A stretch of DNA of 25,910 nt from Micrococcales bacterium (GCA_024640585.1 JAHEEQ010000020.1:1-25910); one strand, 5' to 3'. Positions 15,696 to 24,087 are shown, counted from the stretch's first letter. A program made the numbers and translations. Notes: generated from the sequence alone by a model not told the origin.

Positions 15696-17105
15696 CTACT
15701 CCTGCAAAATCATCTGACTTGGGTCAGCAATGACCCCAGCACAAGCTGATGCTGCTGCGACAGCAGGGGAGGTAATATGCGTTCTACTACCTGGCCCTTG
15801 CCGTCCTGCAAAATTACGATTAGCAGTTGATATAGCTCTCTCACCAGGACCTATGATTTCTCCATTTGCACTTAAACACATTGAGCAGCCCGGATTTCTC
15901 CATTCAAAACCTGCTTCAAGAAAGATCTTATCGAGTCCTTCTTGCTGAGCTTGTCGTTTTACCAATTCAGAGCCAGGTACAACCCAAGCTTTTACATGAG
16001 CCGCTACATGACGGCCTTTGACAATGGCTGCTGCGGCTCTTAAGTCAGTTATGCGGCTATTTGTACAAGATCCTATAAATACCCGTTGGACAGTTAATCC
16101 AAGCAGTTCGCAACCTTCACTTAAATCCATATAAGCCATAGCAGATTTCATGTTGGCCAGATGAGATGAATCTTTGGCATCGATTAAATATGGAAGTTTT
16201 TCATCGATAGAGCAAACCATGTCCAAACTATTGCCCCATGTGATTTGGTGTTTCATGCCCGTCACATTTAAGGTGATTTCACAGTCGAATATTGCATCAG
16301 GATCCGTGACTAACAATTTCCAATCTTTAATGGCTGCATCCCAATTTTCTCCCTTAGGCGCGTAGGGCCGGCCTTTGACGTAATCTAAGGTAATTTGATC
16401 AGGAGCGATGATTCCGTAACGAGCACCCCATTCGACTGACATATTGCACAAAGAAAATCGAGACTCCATGGGTAAGCTCTCAATTGCGGAGCCAGCATAC
16501 TCAACTGCGTAGCCATTGCCTGCAGAAACCCCCAATTGTCCTATGATGAAAAGCACCAAATCTTTGCCCCCAATTCCGATAGGCAAAATACCTTCGAGGT
16601 TAATGCGCATAGTTTTGGGTTTTTGTTGTACGCAGGTCTGGGTAGCCAGAATGTGCACAATTTCACCTTGTCCTACACCCCAAGCTAATGCGCCCAAGGC
16701 CCCATTAGTACATGTGTGGCTGTCCCCAATCGTGACCGTCAGACCTGGAAGTGCTATCCCCATCTCGGGGGTGATGACATGAACAATACCGTGACCAATT
16801 TGTCCAATATCAAAGTTCTTCACGCCAAATTCTTGTGTTTCTTGACGTAAATTTTGTACATGTGGATTAAGTTTTTGCAGGACATCGGGCGCTTTCGGAT
16901 CGGTCGAAACAGAATGATCCGCAGTTGCAAATGTCAACTCGGGTTTCCTAACCTTTAAGCCGCGGTCACGCAACCTTGTGAAAGCACTGCCGTTAAAATC
17001 AGGAACTACGTGCCGGTCTACATACAAAAGATTAAAACCTTCGCCGAGATCTTCGACTACATGACGATTCCAAATTTTGTTAAATAGAGTTCCATCAACT
17101 GACAT
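15696..17105 (-). CDS. LeuC-like large subunit of an aconitase-family hydratase
   Basis: The catalytic [4Fe-4S] subunit, 469 aa, the standard LeuC length. Cluster cysteines are Cys347 (FIGSCTNSR) and Cys407/Cys410 (PGCSMC). Other conserved blocks are NKIWNRHVV (9-17), TFATADHSVST (58-68), GDSHTCTNGALG (128-139) and a C-terminal NRNFAGRQGPGSRTHITSP. It catalyses reversible dehydration/hydration of a 2- or 3-hydroxy dicarboxylate with the LeuD-like partner 4 nt downstream. The start overlaps the end of the TTT receptor gene by 11 nt, tying the enzyme to an uptake protein. Paralogues act on isopropylmalate, citramalate or dimethylmalate; the choice here is open. Confidence 0.88.
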   Translation of the reverse strand: MSVDGTLFNKIWNRHVVEDLGEGFNLLYVDRHVVPDFNGSAFTRLRDRGLKVRKPELTFATADHSVSTDPKAPDVLQKLNPHVQNLRQETQEFGVKNFDIGQIGHGIVHVITPEMGIALPGLTVTIGDSHTCTNGALGALAWGVGQGEIVHILATQTCVQQKPKTMRINLEGILPIGIGGKDLVLFIIGQLGVSAGNGYAVEYAGSAIESLPMESRFSLCNMSVEWGARYGIIAPDQITLDYVKGRPYAPKGENWDAAIKDWKLLVTDPDAIFDCEITLNVTGMKHQITWGNSLDMVCSIDEKLPYLIDAKDSSHLANMKSAMAYMDLSEGCELLGLTVQRVFIGSCTNSRITDLRAAAAIVKGRHVAAHVKAWVVPGSELVKRQAQQEGLDKIFLEAGFEWRNPGCSMCLSANGEIIGPGERAISTANRNFAGRQGPGSRTHITSPAVAAASACAGVIADPSQMILQE

Positions 17106-18087
17106 TAGCGTTTGACTCTCTGACTGCGTTCTTCCAATGATTTACGTCAACTCGAATGTAATTTGCAAAATCTGAGGGACTTGAGGCAAGAACATCCATA
17201 GACTGGCGGTCCAATTGCAGCTTAATTTCAGGATCAAATAAAACTTTCGAAATGTCACTAAATAAATTCTTCAGTATCTCAGGAGGTAAATTTGGTGGTG
17301 CAATCAATCCAAATATACCGTCGTAACTTAGACCTTTGATAGTGTCATCAAGAATTGGTATTTGGGGGAAAAGCTTATTCTTTCTTCGATCGCAAAGGGC
17401 AATTATTTTAAGCTTACCTGCTTTGACATGCGGCAATGCTGATTCCAATACAACAAAACCCATTTGGACTCGACCGGGTAGCATTTCTCTGTATGCGCCA
17501 CTGCTGCCAGCAAAAGGGACATGCACGATGTCAATACCTGCCTTCTTACGCAATAATTCTCCCGTTATGTGGCCAGCTGTTCCAACTCCCAATGAGGCCC
17601 AAGATATAGCACCTGGTTTTGATTTTGCAAAATCGATAACTTCTTGCAAAGTATTTGCCGACAAACTTGGATGTGCAACGAGTGCACTAGTGACGGTACC
17701 AATTTGGGTCAATGGCGTAATATCTTTGAAAGTGTCATAAGGTAAATCGTTTCGAAGACTTGGGTTGATTGTCAAAGCACTAATGACAACACCAAATGTG
17801 TGACCGTCAGGAGCAGATTGAACTACGGACTGTGTACCGACAATAGTTCCGCCACCAGGCTTGTTTTCAACAATTACTGACTGCCCCCAAAGCTCACTTA
17901 ATTTCTGTGCAATTGGACGAATAATTGCATCAGTTGCACCACCAGCTTGCAATGGTGAAATTAATTTCACAGGGCGTGTCGGTTTAAATTGACCGCTAGA
18001 GCTTTGTGCGCGAAGTTCAGGAAAGAACCCCAAAGAAAATCCGCTGACTAGGCCTTTAAATATAGTCCTTCGACTGCATAAACTCAT
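17095..18087 (-). CDS. TTT substrate-binding protein (TctC/Bug family), Tat-type signal
   Basis: A periplasmic receptor of 330 aa and first gene of the reverse operon. The ATG at 18087 has an excellent AGGAG site 8 nt upstream; an upstream ATG at 18114 lies within a palindrome and is rejected. The N-terminus SRRTIFKGL is a twin-arginine motif, followed by a hydrophobic stretch and cleavage near LRAQS. Family blocks are RPVKLISPLQAGGATDAIIR, ENKPGGGTIVG, SAPDGH, ASLGVGTAGHITGELL and HVPFAGSSGAYREMLPG. PLQAGG replaces the usual PFPPGG. Its 3' end overlaps the leuC-like gene by 11 nt, so it probably binds the hydratase's substrate or a precursor. Confidence 0.9.
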   Translation of the reverse strand: MSLCSRRTIFKGLVSGFSLGFFPELRAQSSSGQFKPTRPVKLISPLQAGGATDAIIRPIAQKLSELWGQSVIVENKPGGGTIVGTQSVVQSAPDGHTFGVVISALTINPSLRNDLPYDTFKDITPLTQIGTVTSALVAHPSLSANTLQEVIDFAKSKPGAISWASLGVGTAGHITGELLRKKAGIDIVHVPFAGSSGAYREMLPGRVQMGFVVLESALPHVKAGKLKIIALCDRRKNKLFPQIPILDDTIKGLSYDGIFGLIAPPNLPPEILKNLFSDISKVLFDPEIKLQLDRQSMDVLASSPSDFANYIRVDVNHWKNAVRESNANVS

Positions 18088-18101
18088 TGATTCTTCTCCT
18101 G

Positions 18102-18120
18102 CATAGATTATCAATCTATG
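18102..18120. promoter_or_regulatory. Perfect 19-bp palindrome before reverse operon
   Basis: CATAGATT (18102-18109) and AATCTATG (18113-18120) are perfect 8-bp arms around ATC. On the reverse transcript the repeat ends one base before the AGGAG of the TTT receptor gene. It could be an operator for an unseen regulator or an RNA hairpin affecting translation. No MarR-type site like that at 5916 is present here. Confidence 0.5.
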
Positions 18121-18336
18121 TAATTTGCGTAAGAGACTAATTTACTTGATGCAACCTTATCACTTCTTGATCCTCGGTGTGAGAGTATTTCTCAGTCTGT
18201 GGCTGCCACACCTATTCGTTCTGAATAGAGGAAAACTTCGTAACTGCTTTTTGCCATGTTTGAGAATAGTCATACATTTAAATGCCTCGCATTCTTGAAA
18301 TGAGCGCTGGAAGATTTAATGTTGATGGAAATCCTT

Positions 18337-18367
18337 AATTGACAAAGTTCAATTCCTTTGCAAGTAT
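18337..18367 (+). promoter_or_regulatory. Promoter with operator-like palindrome, Rieske operon
   Basis: A consensus -35 TTGACA (18339-18344) is 17 bp before a weak -10-like AAGTAT (18362-18367). The -35 box lies inside a perfect inverted repeat AATTGA (18337-18342) - 6 nt - TCAATT (18349-18354). A start near 18374 would leave a leader of about 17 nt containing the ribosome site AAGGG (18381-18385). Confidence 0.45.
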
Positions 18368-18390
18368 GAGTTTTTAAGCAAAGGGATGTA

Positions 18391-19590
18391 ATGCAGGCTC
18401 ATCTTGATTCGCTCATTCGAGGTACCGTTGAGGACCTTCCTTCTAGGATCAATCTCGGTGAACTTCTCACTGCGGAAAATTATGCTTTAGAAAAAGAAGC
18501 CATTTGGCGAAAAGCTTGGCTCTCTATTGGTCACACAATGGATGTTCCTGAAAATGGAAGTTACTTTGTCTACGACATCCCAACATTCAATCTTTCCCTT
18601 TTGGTCATCCGAGGCAAAGACGACGTGGTCAGAGTTTTTCACAACATTTGCCGCCACCGAGGCAACAAAATTGTGCGTGAAGGCGATGGGAAAAAGGCTG
18701 TTTTTACGTGTAATTTTCACGGCTGGAGTTTTAGCACCGATGGAAAGTTGCTGAACATTACAGATGCCAAAGAATTTGAAAATTGCGACCCCGAACAATT
18801 AGGCTTGATCGAGGTTCATTCGCAAATTTGGAATACATTTATTTTCATCAACTTGGCGGATAAGCCCCATTGCACGCTTGAGCAATGGTTAGGACCAATG
18901 TTTTCGCAATATGACAACTATTTCGAACATCAAGAAAAGGTTGCATCGTTTAAATCTGTTGTGAATGGAAATTGGCATCTAGGTGTTAATTCATTTACGG
19001 AGGGATACCACACCCTTTATCTGCATAAAAGTACCGCCAGGGACTACCAAGGCGGCAAGTCAAATCCAGACAGACATCGTCCGCATATAGAAATCTTTGA
19101 TCGGCATCACCGCTATTCTGCGCCAGGTAATCCTGACAAGGTTTTTGTTCGTGCCGAAAAAATTGCAGCCAAATATGGTCGATTGATGATTCCGGCTTTT
19201 GATTTCAATTTGGAAGGTTTACCACCTGGCATCAATTCTGCAAAGCATGATAAATGGGCGTTTGATGTCGTTGAGTTTTTTCCAAATATCGTCATGCTGA
19301 TTGGAAATTGTTGGCATAACGAGATTACTTTTTGGCCAATTGATGAAAGCAAGATGCTGATCACGAACCAAGCCTATGCCTATCAAACCAAAAATCTTGG
19401 CGAGCGAATCAGTAGATCCTATTTCAGAGCCAGAGTGCGTGACGTATTCCGAGAGGATCTCAATACGATTGAAGCGCAACACAATGCATTAAGCAGCGGT
19501 GTAATGAATGAAGTGATTTTGTCAAGGCAAGAAATGGCTTTACGGCATCACTATAAAGTGAACCGTTTGATGATGGAGGGTAAGCTGTGA
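18391..19590 (+). CDS. Rieske non-haem iron oxygenase alpha subunit
   Basis: A ring-hydroxylating or related oxygenase component of 399 aa. The Rieske [2Fe-2S] ligands are Cys87-x-His89 and Cys107-x2-His110 (CRHR … CNFHGW). The mononuclear iron site is His207 and His212 (GYHTLYLH), preceded by Asn200 and Glu204. In most family members an aspartate bridges the two iron centres at this place; here it is glutamate, as in carnitine-type monooxygenases. It therefore may act on a non-aromatic or quaternary-amine-like substrate. It is the first gene of operon F. No reductase gene is in the window. The stop overlaps the next gene's GTG. Confidence 0.9.
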   Translation: MQAHLDSLIRGTVEDLPSRINLGELLTAENYALEKEAIWRKAWLSIGHTMDVPENGSYFVYDIPTFNLSLLVIRGKDDVVRVFHNICRHRGNKIVREGDGKKAVFTCNFHGWSFSTDGKLLNITDAKEFENCDPEQLGLIEVHSQIWNTFIFINLADKPHCTLEQWLGPMFSQYDNYFEHQEKVASFKSVVNGNWHLGVNSFTEGYHTLYLHKSTARDYQGGKSNPDRHRPHIEIFDRHHRYSAPGNPDKVFVRAEKIAAKYGRLMIPAFDFNLEGLPPGINSAKHDKWAFDVVEFFPNIVMLIGNCWHNEITFWPIDESKMLITNQAYAYQTKNLGERISRSYFRARVRDVFREDLNTIEAQHNALSSGVMNEVILSRQEMALRHHYKVNRLMMEGKL

Positions 19591-19958
19591 AAAATCATAC
19601 TTTGCCTTCTGCCTTTCAGAGCTTTGAGAAATGGGTTCCGAATTGGTCTATCCCTCACGAGTCTGGACGCTTCAACAAGCGCGTTGCAACCAACATGTCC
19701 GAACTCAATGATTTTGTTGTGGCTTTGCAAGGCACCGTTGAGCAAATGATCGATCATCTCAACACTTTGTCTACTGCTGATCCAGACGCGCTTGACGGCG
19801 ACAACCGACGTTTGTTTGATTTGGTCTTGATGTGGATGGAAGCATCGATCCCATTTGATTTAGATTGGGATGAGAACGACATTGAGGATGCGTGGCCAGC
19901 AGATAGACTGACATTCCTCAAGCCTAGTTATTTTCCAGACCCTCTTAATCGGAAATAA
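19587..19958 (+). CDS. Small protein of unknown function coupled to Rieske oxygenase
   Basis: A predicted cytoplasmic protein of 123 aa, not recognised as any family. It starts with GTG at 19587, overlapping the oxygenase stop (GTGA), with a strong GGAGGG upstream, so translation is probably coupled. It begins with a tryptophan-rich part (FEKWVPNW), has a helical middle (NMSELNDFVVALQGTVEQMIDHLNTL) and an acidic part rich in Asp/Trp (FDLDWDENDIEDAW), and ends LKPSYFPDPLNRK. No metal-binding motif, signal peptide or membrane helix is seen. It is too short for an RHO beta subunit (about 160-190 aa) and does not resemble one. It may be a stabilising or electron-transfer adaptor subunit (speculative). 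Confidence 0.75.
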   Translation: MKNHTLPSAFQSFEKWVPNWSIPHESGRFNKRVATNMSELNDFVVALQGTVEQMIDHLNTLSTADPDALDGDNRRLFDLVLMWMEASIPFDLDWDENDIEDAWPADRLTFLKPSYFPDPLNRK

Positions 19959-19966
19959 GCATTCAC

Positions 19967-20938
19967 ATGAAAAAAAACATTTTGACATGGCAGGCTATTT
20001 TTTTTCTTTTTCTCACATTGTTTGTTGCGCCAAGTTACTCACAAACTTGGCCATCCAAACAAGCGATTAAATGGATCGTTCCTTTTCCGCCTGGAGGCCC
20101 TGCAGATTTGACCGCAAGGCAAATTGCACCACTCCTTTCTGAGAGGCTAGGACAAACGGTCGTAATAGATAACAGACCAGGCGGCAACAGCAACATTGGC
20201 TTTGAAGCAGGTTCGCGTGCGGCCCCCGATGGCTACAGCATGTTGTTTGTTGTGGCAGGCTTTGTGACCAACCCACATTTGTACAAACTCAATTGGGACC
20301 CTCTCAAAGACTTTGTGCCGGTTGTTCAGTTGAATCAGTTGCAAATCATGTTGCTTGCGAGTGGCAAGTTTCCGGCAAAAAATTTAACGGAAGTGGTCGA
20401 TCAAATTAAAAGTAATCCCGGAAAAATCAAATGCGCATGGGGCGGTTCTATATTGCTAGCGCTTGGGTGTGAAACCTTCAAAGTTGATGGCAAGTTGGAT
20501 TTAATTGTGGTGCCCTACAAAGGCTCTGCACCGGCCATGAATGATCTGATGGGCGGCCATGTAGATTTGATGATTGAAGTGATGAATACCGCTGTACCTC
20601 AAATCAAGTCTGGCATGGTCAAGCCCATTGCTGTTCTTAACAGCGCAAAAGGGCGCCCACCATTTGCCGAACTATCTGCATTGAATGAATTTTTCCCTGG
20701 ATTCGAAATGATCCCTTGGCAAGGAATCGTTATGCCTGCTGGTACGCCTAAAGAAATTGTAGAAAGAATGAACAAGGAGGTGACTGCTGTGTTGCAGTCG
20801 CAATCGATGAAACAAAAATATCAAGAGACCGGCCTAGAATTTTTCCCAATGACACCCGAACAGTACGGGCAAGTTTTGCAACGTGACTACGCCAAGTATG
20901 GGAAATTAATCAAGTCTTCAAATTTCAAAGTTGATTAA
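19967..20938 (+). CDS. TTT substrate-binding protein (TctC/Bug family), Sec type
   Basis: A periplasmic receptor of 323 aa. A strongly hydrophobic signal (MKKN … FFLFLTLFVAPSYSQ) ends about residue 25. The mature protein starts WPSKQAIKWIVPFPPGGPADLTAR and carries DNRPGGNSNIG and AAPDGY. Its central loop reads CAWGGSILLALGCETF, unlike the SxGxGT/S loop of the neighbours, so the ligand pocket is probably distinctive. It begins 8 nt after the small Rieske-linked gene, and the next receptor begins 1 nt after it, making a tandem pair. Confidence 0.9.
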   Translation: MKKNILTWQAIFFLFLTLFVAPSYSQTWPSKQAIKWIVPFPPGGPADLTARQIAPLLSERLGQTVVIDNRPGGNSNIGFEAGSRAAPDGYSMLFVVAGFVTNPHLYKLNWDPLKDFVPVVQLNQLQIMLLASGKFPAKNLTEVVDQIKSNPGKIKCAWGGSILLALGCETFKVDGKLDLIVVPYKGSAPAMNDLMGGHVDLMIEVMNTAVPQIKSGMVKPIAVLNSAKGRPPFAELSALNEFFPGFEMIPWQGIVMPAGTPKEIVERMNKEVTAVLQSQSMKQKYQETGLEFFPMTPEQYGQVLQRDYAKYGKLIKSSNFKVD

Positions 20939-20939
20939 C

Positions 20940-21905
20940 ATGATCAAAAAAATTGTCTATTTCATCCTCGCAAGTTTTGCATTGATCACAACCGCTGTAA
21001 ATGGTCAATCATTTCCTAACAAGCCGATTCGAATCGTTGTCACTTTTCCCCCGGGTGGTTCTGCAGATTTGCTTGCAAGAGCGCTGGGTGAAAAACTGTC
21101 TACTTCTATGGGGCAGCCTGTGGTCGTCGACAACAAACCTGGCGCTGGTGGTATTGCCGGTGCTGAATTTGTGACCAAAGCAACGCCAGATGGTCACACC
21201 ATTTTGTTTGCAAACACAAATATTGCCATCAATCCAAGCCTTTACGGCAAATTGCCTTACGACACAGCCACAGCGCTGGCACCGGTTGTGATGTTGGCTT
21301 ATGTTCCTTCCTTGATCATGGTTTCGGACAAGTCACCAGCCAATACCATTCAGGAGTTCATTGCATTGGCCAAAGCCAAGCCTGACTCATTGAATTACGC
21401 CTCTGCAGGTAGTGGTACCTTTCCACACCTCGCCATTGAGCTGTTTAAGATGCAGGCTGGTATTTCTGTAGCCCACATTCCATACAAAGGAGCGGCGCCT
21501 GCTCTGAATGCACTTTTGGCTGGTGATGTTCAACTGTTGTGCAACGACATGTTGACTGGTTCGCAGTATGTCAAAGCGGGCAAATTGAAAGCACTGGCTT
21601 ACACAGGTGTGAGCCGTGCACCCACTTTGCCACAAATTCCAACCATGGCTGAAGCTGGATTGAAGGACTATGTGGCAGTGGGCTGGCAGGGCATCATGGT
21701 GCCTTCTGGAACGCCCCAGGCGGTTGTTGACAAACTCAATTCTGAATTTAACAAAGCTTTGTCTGATCCTGCTTTACGTCAATCTCTTACATCACAAGGA
21801 TTGGTATTGATTGGTGGAACTCCCAAGCAATTTGCAGATTACATTGTTCAGGATACTGAGCGTTGGCGTGCTGTCGTGAAAGCATCAGGCGCAAAACCAG
21901 AATAA
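20940..21905 (+). CDS. TTT substrate-binding protein (TctC/Bug family), Sec type
   Basis: A receptor of 321 aa. The ATG at 20940 is preferred over an in-frame TTG at 20931 that overlaps the previous gene. The signal peptide is MIKKIVYFILASFALITTAVNGQ. It has the most canonical family sequence here: FPNKPIRIVVTFPPGGSADLLAR, VDNKPGAGGIAGAEFV, ATPDGH, YASAGSGTFPHLAIELF and HIPYKGAAPALNALLAGDVQ. It follows the previous receptor with a 1-nt gap and precedes the phthalate-dioxygenase-like gene by 39 nt. Confidence 0.9.
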   Translation: MIKKIVYFILASFALITTAVNGQSFPNKPIRIVVTFPPGGSADLLARALGEKLSTSMGQPVVVDNKPGAGGIAGAEFVTKATPDGHTILFANTNIAINPSLYGKLPYDTATALAPVVMLAYVPSLIMVSDKSPANTIQEFIALAKAKPDSLNYASAGSGTFPHLAIELFKMQAGISVAHIPYKGAAPALNALLAGDVQLLCNDMLTGSQYVKAGKLKALAYTGVSRAPTLPQIPTMAEAGLKDYVAVGWQGIMVPSGTPQAVVDKLNSEFNKALSDPALRQSLTSQGLVLIGGTPKQFADYIVQDTERWRAVVKASGAKPE

Positions 21906-21944
21906 AGCTGGTTGGGGTCATTTCGATAATTTTGAAAGTATTAC

Positions 21945-23231
21945 ATGCTGAGCAGAGAAGACAACAATCGTTTGACGCAAGTCGGACCTGGAACGCCTAT
22001 GGGCGAAATGATGCGGATGTATTGGCACCCCATCGCAACTTCAGCAGAATTGCCACATCCAGATTGCGATCCTTTGCGTTCACGCTTGCTTGGCGAAGAT
22101 TTTGTTGTCTTTCGAGACACCAATGGGAAAGTAGGCGTCCTAGATGAATTGTGTACCCATCGAGGTGCTTCAATGGCGCTGGGCCGCGTGGAGGAGGGGG
22201 GCATTCGTTGTATTTATCACGGATGGAAGTTTGCAGTCGATGGCACCATCATGGACATGTCTAACAACGCAGACTCTACCTACATTGAAAAATTAAAAGC
22301 GCCAGCATATCCAGTCTTTGAAAGATCTGGTTTGATATGGACCTACATCGGCCCTAAAGACAAGCAGCCCCCCTTTAGAACATTTGCATTTGATGAGGTG
22401 CCTGATTCCAACCGTATTTTGTTTCGAGTCAATACGCATGCCAACTACTTGCAAATGTGGGAAGGTGGCACGGATTCATCGCATGTGGGTATCTTGCACA
22501 GCAACCTCACACGACCTGGCTGGCTTAAAGAATCGGGTGACGCCTCAGAGCCAGAACTGAACGATATGGTCAGTGATGCTTGGAATGATATGTCCCCTAA
22601 ACTGGACATTGAAAACACAGCATTTGGATTTCACTACGCAAGCATTCGAAAAATTGATGGTCATAATCCTCGCCACAATGTCCGTTTGGTCCCTTTGTTT
22701 TTGCCAAACGGCCGCGTGATTCAATTTCCAGATTTTTTCACAACTGTTTTTGATGTGCCAATAGACGATGAACACACTGCCAGCTATTTAATCGATGCTA
22801 GTGCAACACGACAACTCGATTTACAAGAGAGATTGAAGCGTTCTGGTATGACAGAAGAGCGTTTCTATGCCAACAATACTTTTGTGGCCGATTGGTCGAA
22901 TGGTTATTGGCAAGATCGCGAAGCCATGAAAAACAAGTTGAACTGGAGTGGTTTCAAAGGTATTACGCAAGAAGATGCCGTGATATCCACCTCTATGAAA
23001 CCCATTTACGATCGAACCAAAGAGCATTTGGTTGCCGCAGATGCTGCAATTGTTCGATTGAGAAAAAGATTGCTAGATTGTCTTAAGAAAATTGAAAAAG
23101 GCGAGGAGCCTATAGGTTTGCATTTGCAAGACATGACCAATGTCATTGGCTTTGACGTTGACATGCCCGATGGTTCTGAATGGCGCAAGCAAGCAGCAAA
23201 GCAAGGATTGCACAGTGCAGAATCAATCTGA
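21945..23231 (+). CDS. Rieske oxygenase, phthalate 4,5-dioxygenase-like oxygenase component
   Basis: An oxygenase component of 428 aa. The N-terminal segment LTQVGPGTPMGEMMRMYWHP (11-29, approximately) closely resembles phthalate 4,5-dioxygenase and related alpha3-type enzymes. Rieske ligands are Cys70-x-His72 (CTHRGA) and Cys89-x2-His92 (CIYHGW). The iron site is Asp177-x2-His180-x4-His185 (TDSSHVGILH) with Asn167, so here the bridging residue is aspartate. Such enzymes need only a separate reductase, which is absent from the window. It likely hydroxylates an aromatic carboxylate brought in by the neighbouring receptors. Its 3' end overlaps the hydrolase start by 17 nt. Confidence 0.9.
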   Translation: MLSREDNNRLTQVGPGTPMGEMMRMYWHPIATSAELPHPDCDPLRSRLLGEDFVVFRDTNGKVGVLDELCTHRGASMALGRVEEGGIRCIYHGWKFAVDGTIMDMSNNADSTYIEKLKAPAYPVFERSGLIWTYIGPKDKQPPFRTFAFDEVPDSNRILFRVNTHANYLQMWEGGTDSSHVGILHSNLTRPGWLKESGDASEPELNDMVSDAWNDMSPKLDIENTAFGFHYASIRKIDGHNPRHNVRLVPLFLPNGRVIQFPDFFTTVFDVPIDDEHTASYLIDASATRQLDLQERLKRSGMTEERFYANNTFVADWSNGYWQDREAMKNKLNWSGFKGITQEDAVISTSMKPIYDRTKEHLVAADAAIVRLRKRLLDCLKKIEKGEEPIGLHLQDMTNVIGFDVDMPDGSEWRKQAAKQGLHSAESI

Positions 23232-24087
23232 GGCCCATCAGATTGCAACGCTGCTGCAGGGCGTTGAAACATTGGGGTCGCAATTTAACGAGGAAATCTT
23301 AAAAAAAACGATTTCGCTTTATGAACCGCTAGCTTCCAAAACCACTTCGCCATATCAAATTTCGACAGAAGTTGCATATGGCGAACACCCGCGGCAAGTT
23401 CTAGACTTTTATGAAAGTGATGGGGAATCGCCCATGCTTTTATTTGTTCATGGCGGAGGGTTCGTAGCTGGCGGAAAGAAAATCAACGACATTTTCTACA
23501 GCAATGTTGGCCATTATTTTGCTTCTCGTGGCGTTGCAGTTGCCATGATGAATTATCGTCTAGCGCCTGAATTTGCATGGCCCTCAGCCTCTACTGATAT
23601 TTTGCAATGTGTGTCTTGGCTGATGGAGCATCATTCGCATCAGCGCAAAATCCTCCTCGTTGGTCAGTCTGCTGGTGCTGCGCATGTGGCCACCTACTTG
23701 TCAGATGAATTGTTTTGCGAACATGCTGCTCAGAGTGTTGCGGGTGCAGTGTTGATGAGCGGTTTCTACAACACACAAAGTCCCATGAGTACTGGGGCCA
23801 GATCTTATTTTGGTAATGATCCTGCAACTTTAGAAAAACGGTCGACCGTTCTCAAAGTTGCCAATCTCAAAACGCCTTTGCTTTTGACGCTTGCACAATT
23901 TGACCCGCCTGGCATCGCACTACAAACTTTATCGCTTGCAACGCACTTAACCCAAGTCCAACAATCATTGCCCCCTTTGCATTATTTGCCAGGCCATAAC
24001 CATGTCTCAACTGTTTTGAGTATTGGATCTCCTCAAGATGAAGTTGGTCAGTTACTGATGAAATTTGTTCGACAATTTTTGAAATGA
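23215..24087 (+). CDS. Alpha/beta hydrolase (HSL / carboxylesterase type)
   Basis: An esterase-like enzyme of 290 aa when started at the GTG at 23215, which has AGGA 8 nt upstream. A frame from 23140 would lie deep in the oxygenase gene. The oxyanion motif is HGGG (79-82), the nucleophile Ser152 (GQSAG), the acid Asp230 (QFDPPG), and the base His261 or His263 (GHNH). The N-terminal YEPLA plus YGEHPRQVLDFY fits the hormone-sensitive-lipase or formamidase-like branch. No signal peptide is present, so it is cytoplasmic. It may hydrolyse an ester or amide before or after the oxygenase step. Its stop overlaps the next ATG (ATGA). Confidence 0.88.
   Translation: MQNQSEAHQIATLLQGVETLGSQFNEEILKKTISLYEPLASKTTSPYQISTEVAYGEHPRQVLDFYESDGESPMLLFVHGGGFVAGGKKINDIFYSNVGHYFASRGVAVAMMNYRLAPEFAWPSASTDILQCVSWLMEHHSHQRKILLVGQSAGAAHVATYLSDELFCEHAAQSVAGAVLMSGFYNTQSPMSTGARSYFGNDPATLEKRSTVLKVANLKTPLLLTLAQFDPPGIALQTLSLATHLTQVQQSLPPLHYLPGHNHVSTVLSIGSPQDEVGQLLMKFVRQFLK

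Noticed and set aside
15059..17105. LeuCD-like pair as the leucine biosynthesis operon
   Set aside because: There is no leuA or leuB nearby, the pair is fused by overlap to a TTT receptor, and the LeuD active-site loop is atypical. Not fully excluded.
19967..21905. Tandem receptors as one duplicated gene
   Set aside because: Both have full signals and family blocks, but their pocket loops and much of their sequence differ, so a recent duplication is unlikely.
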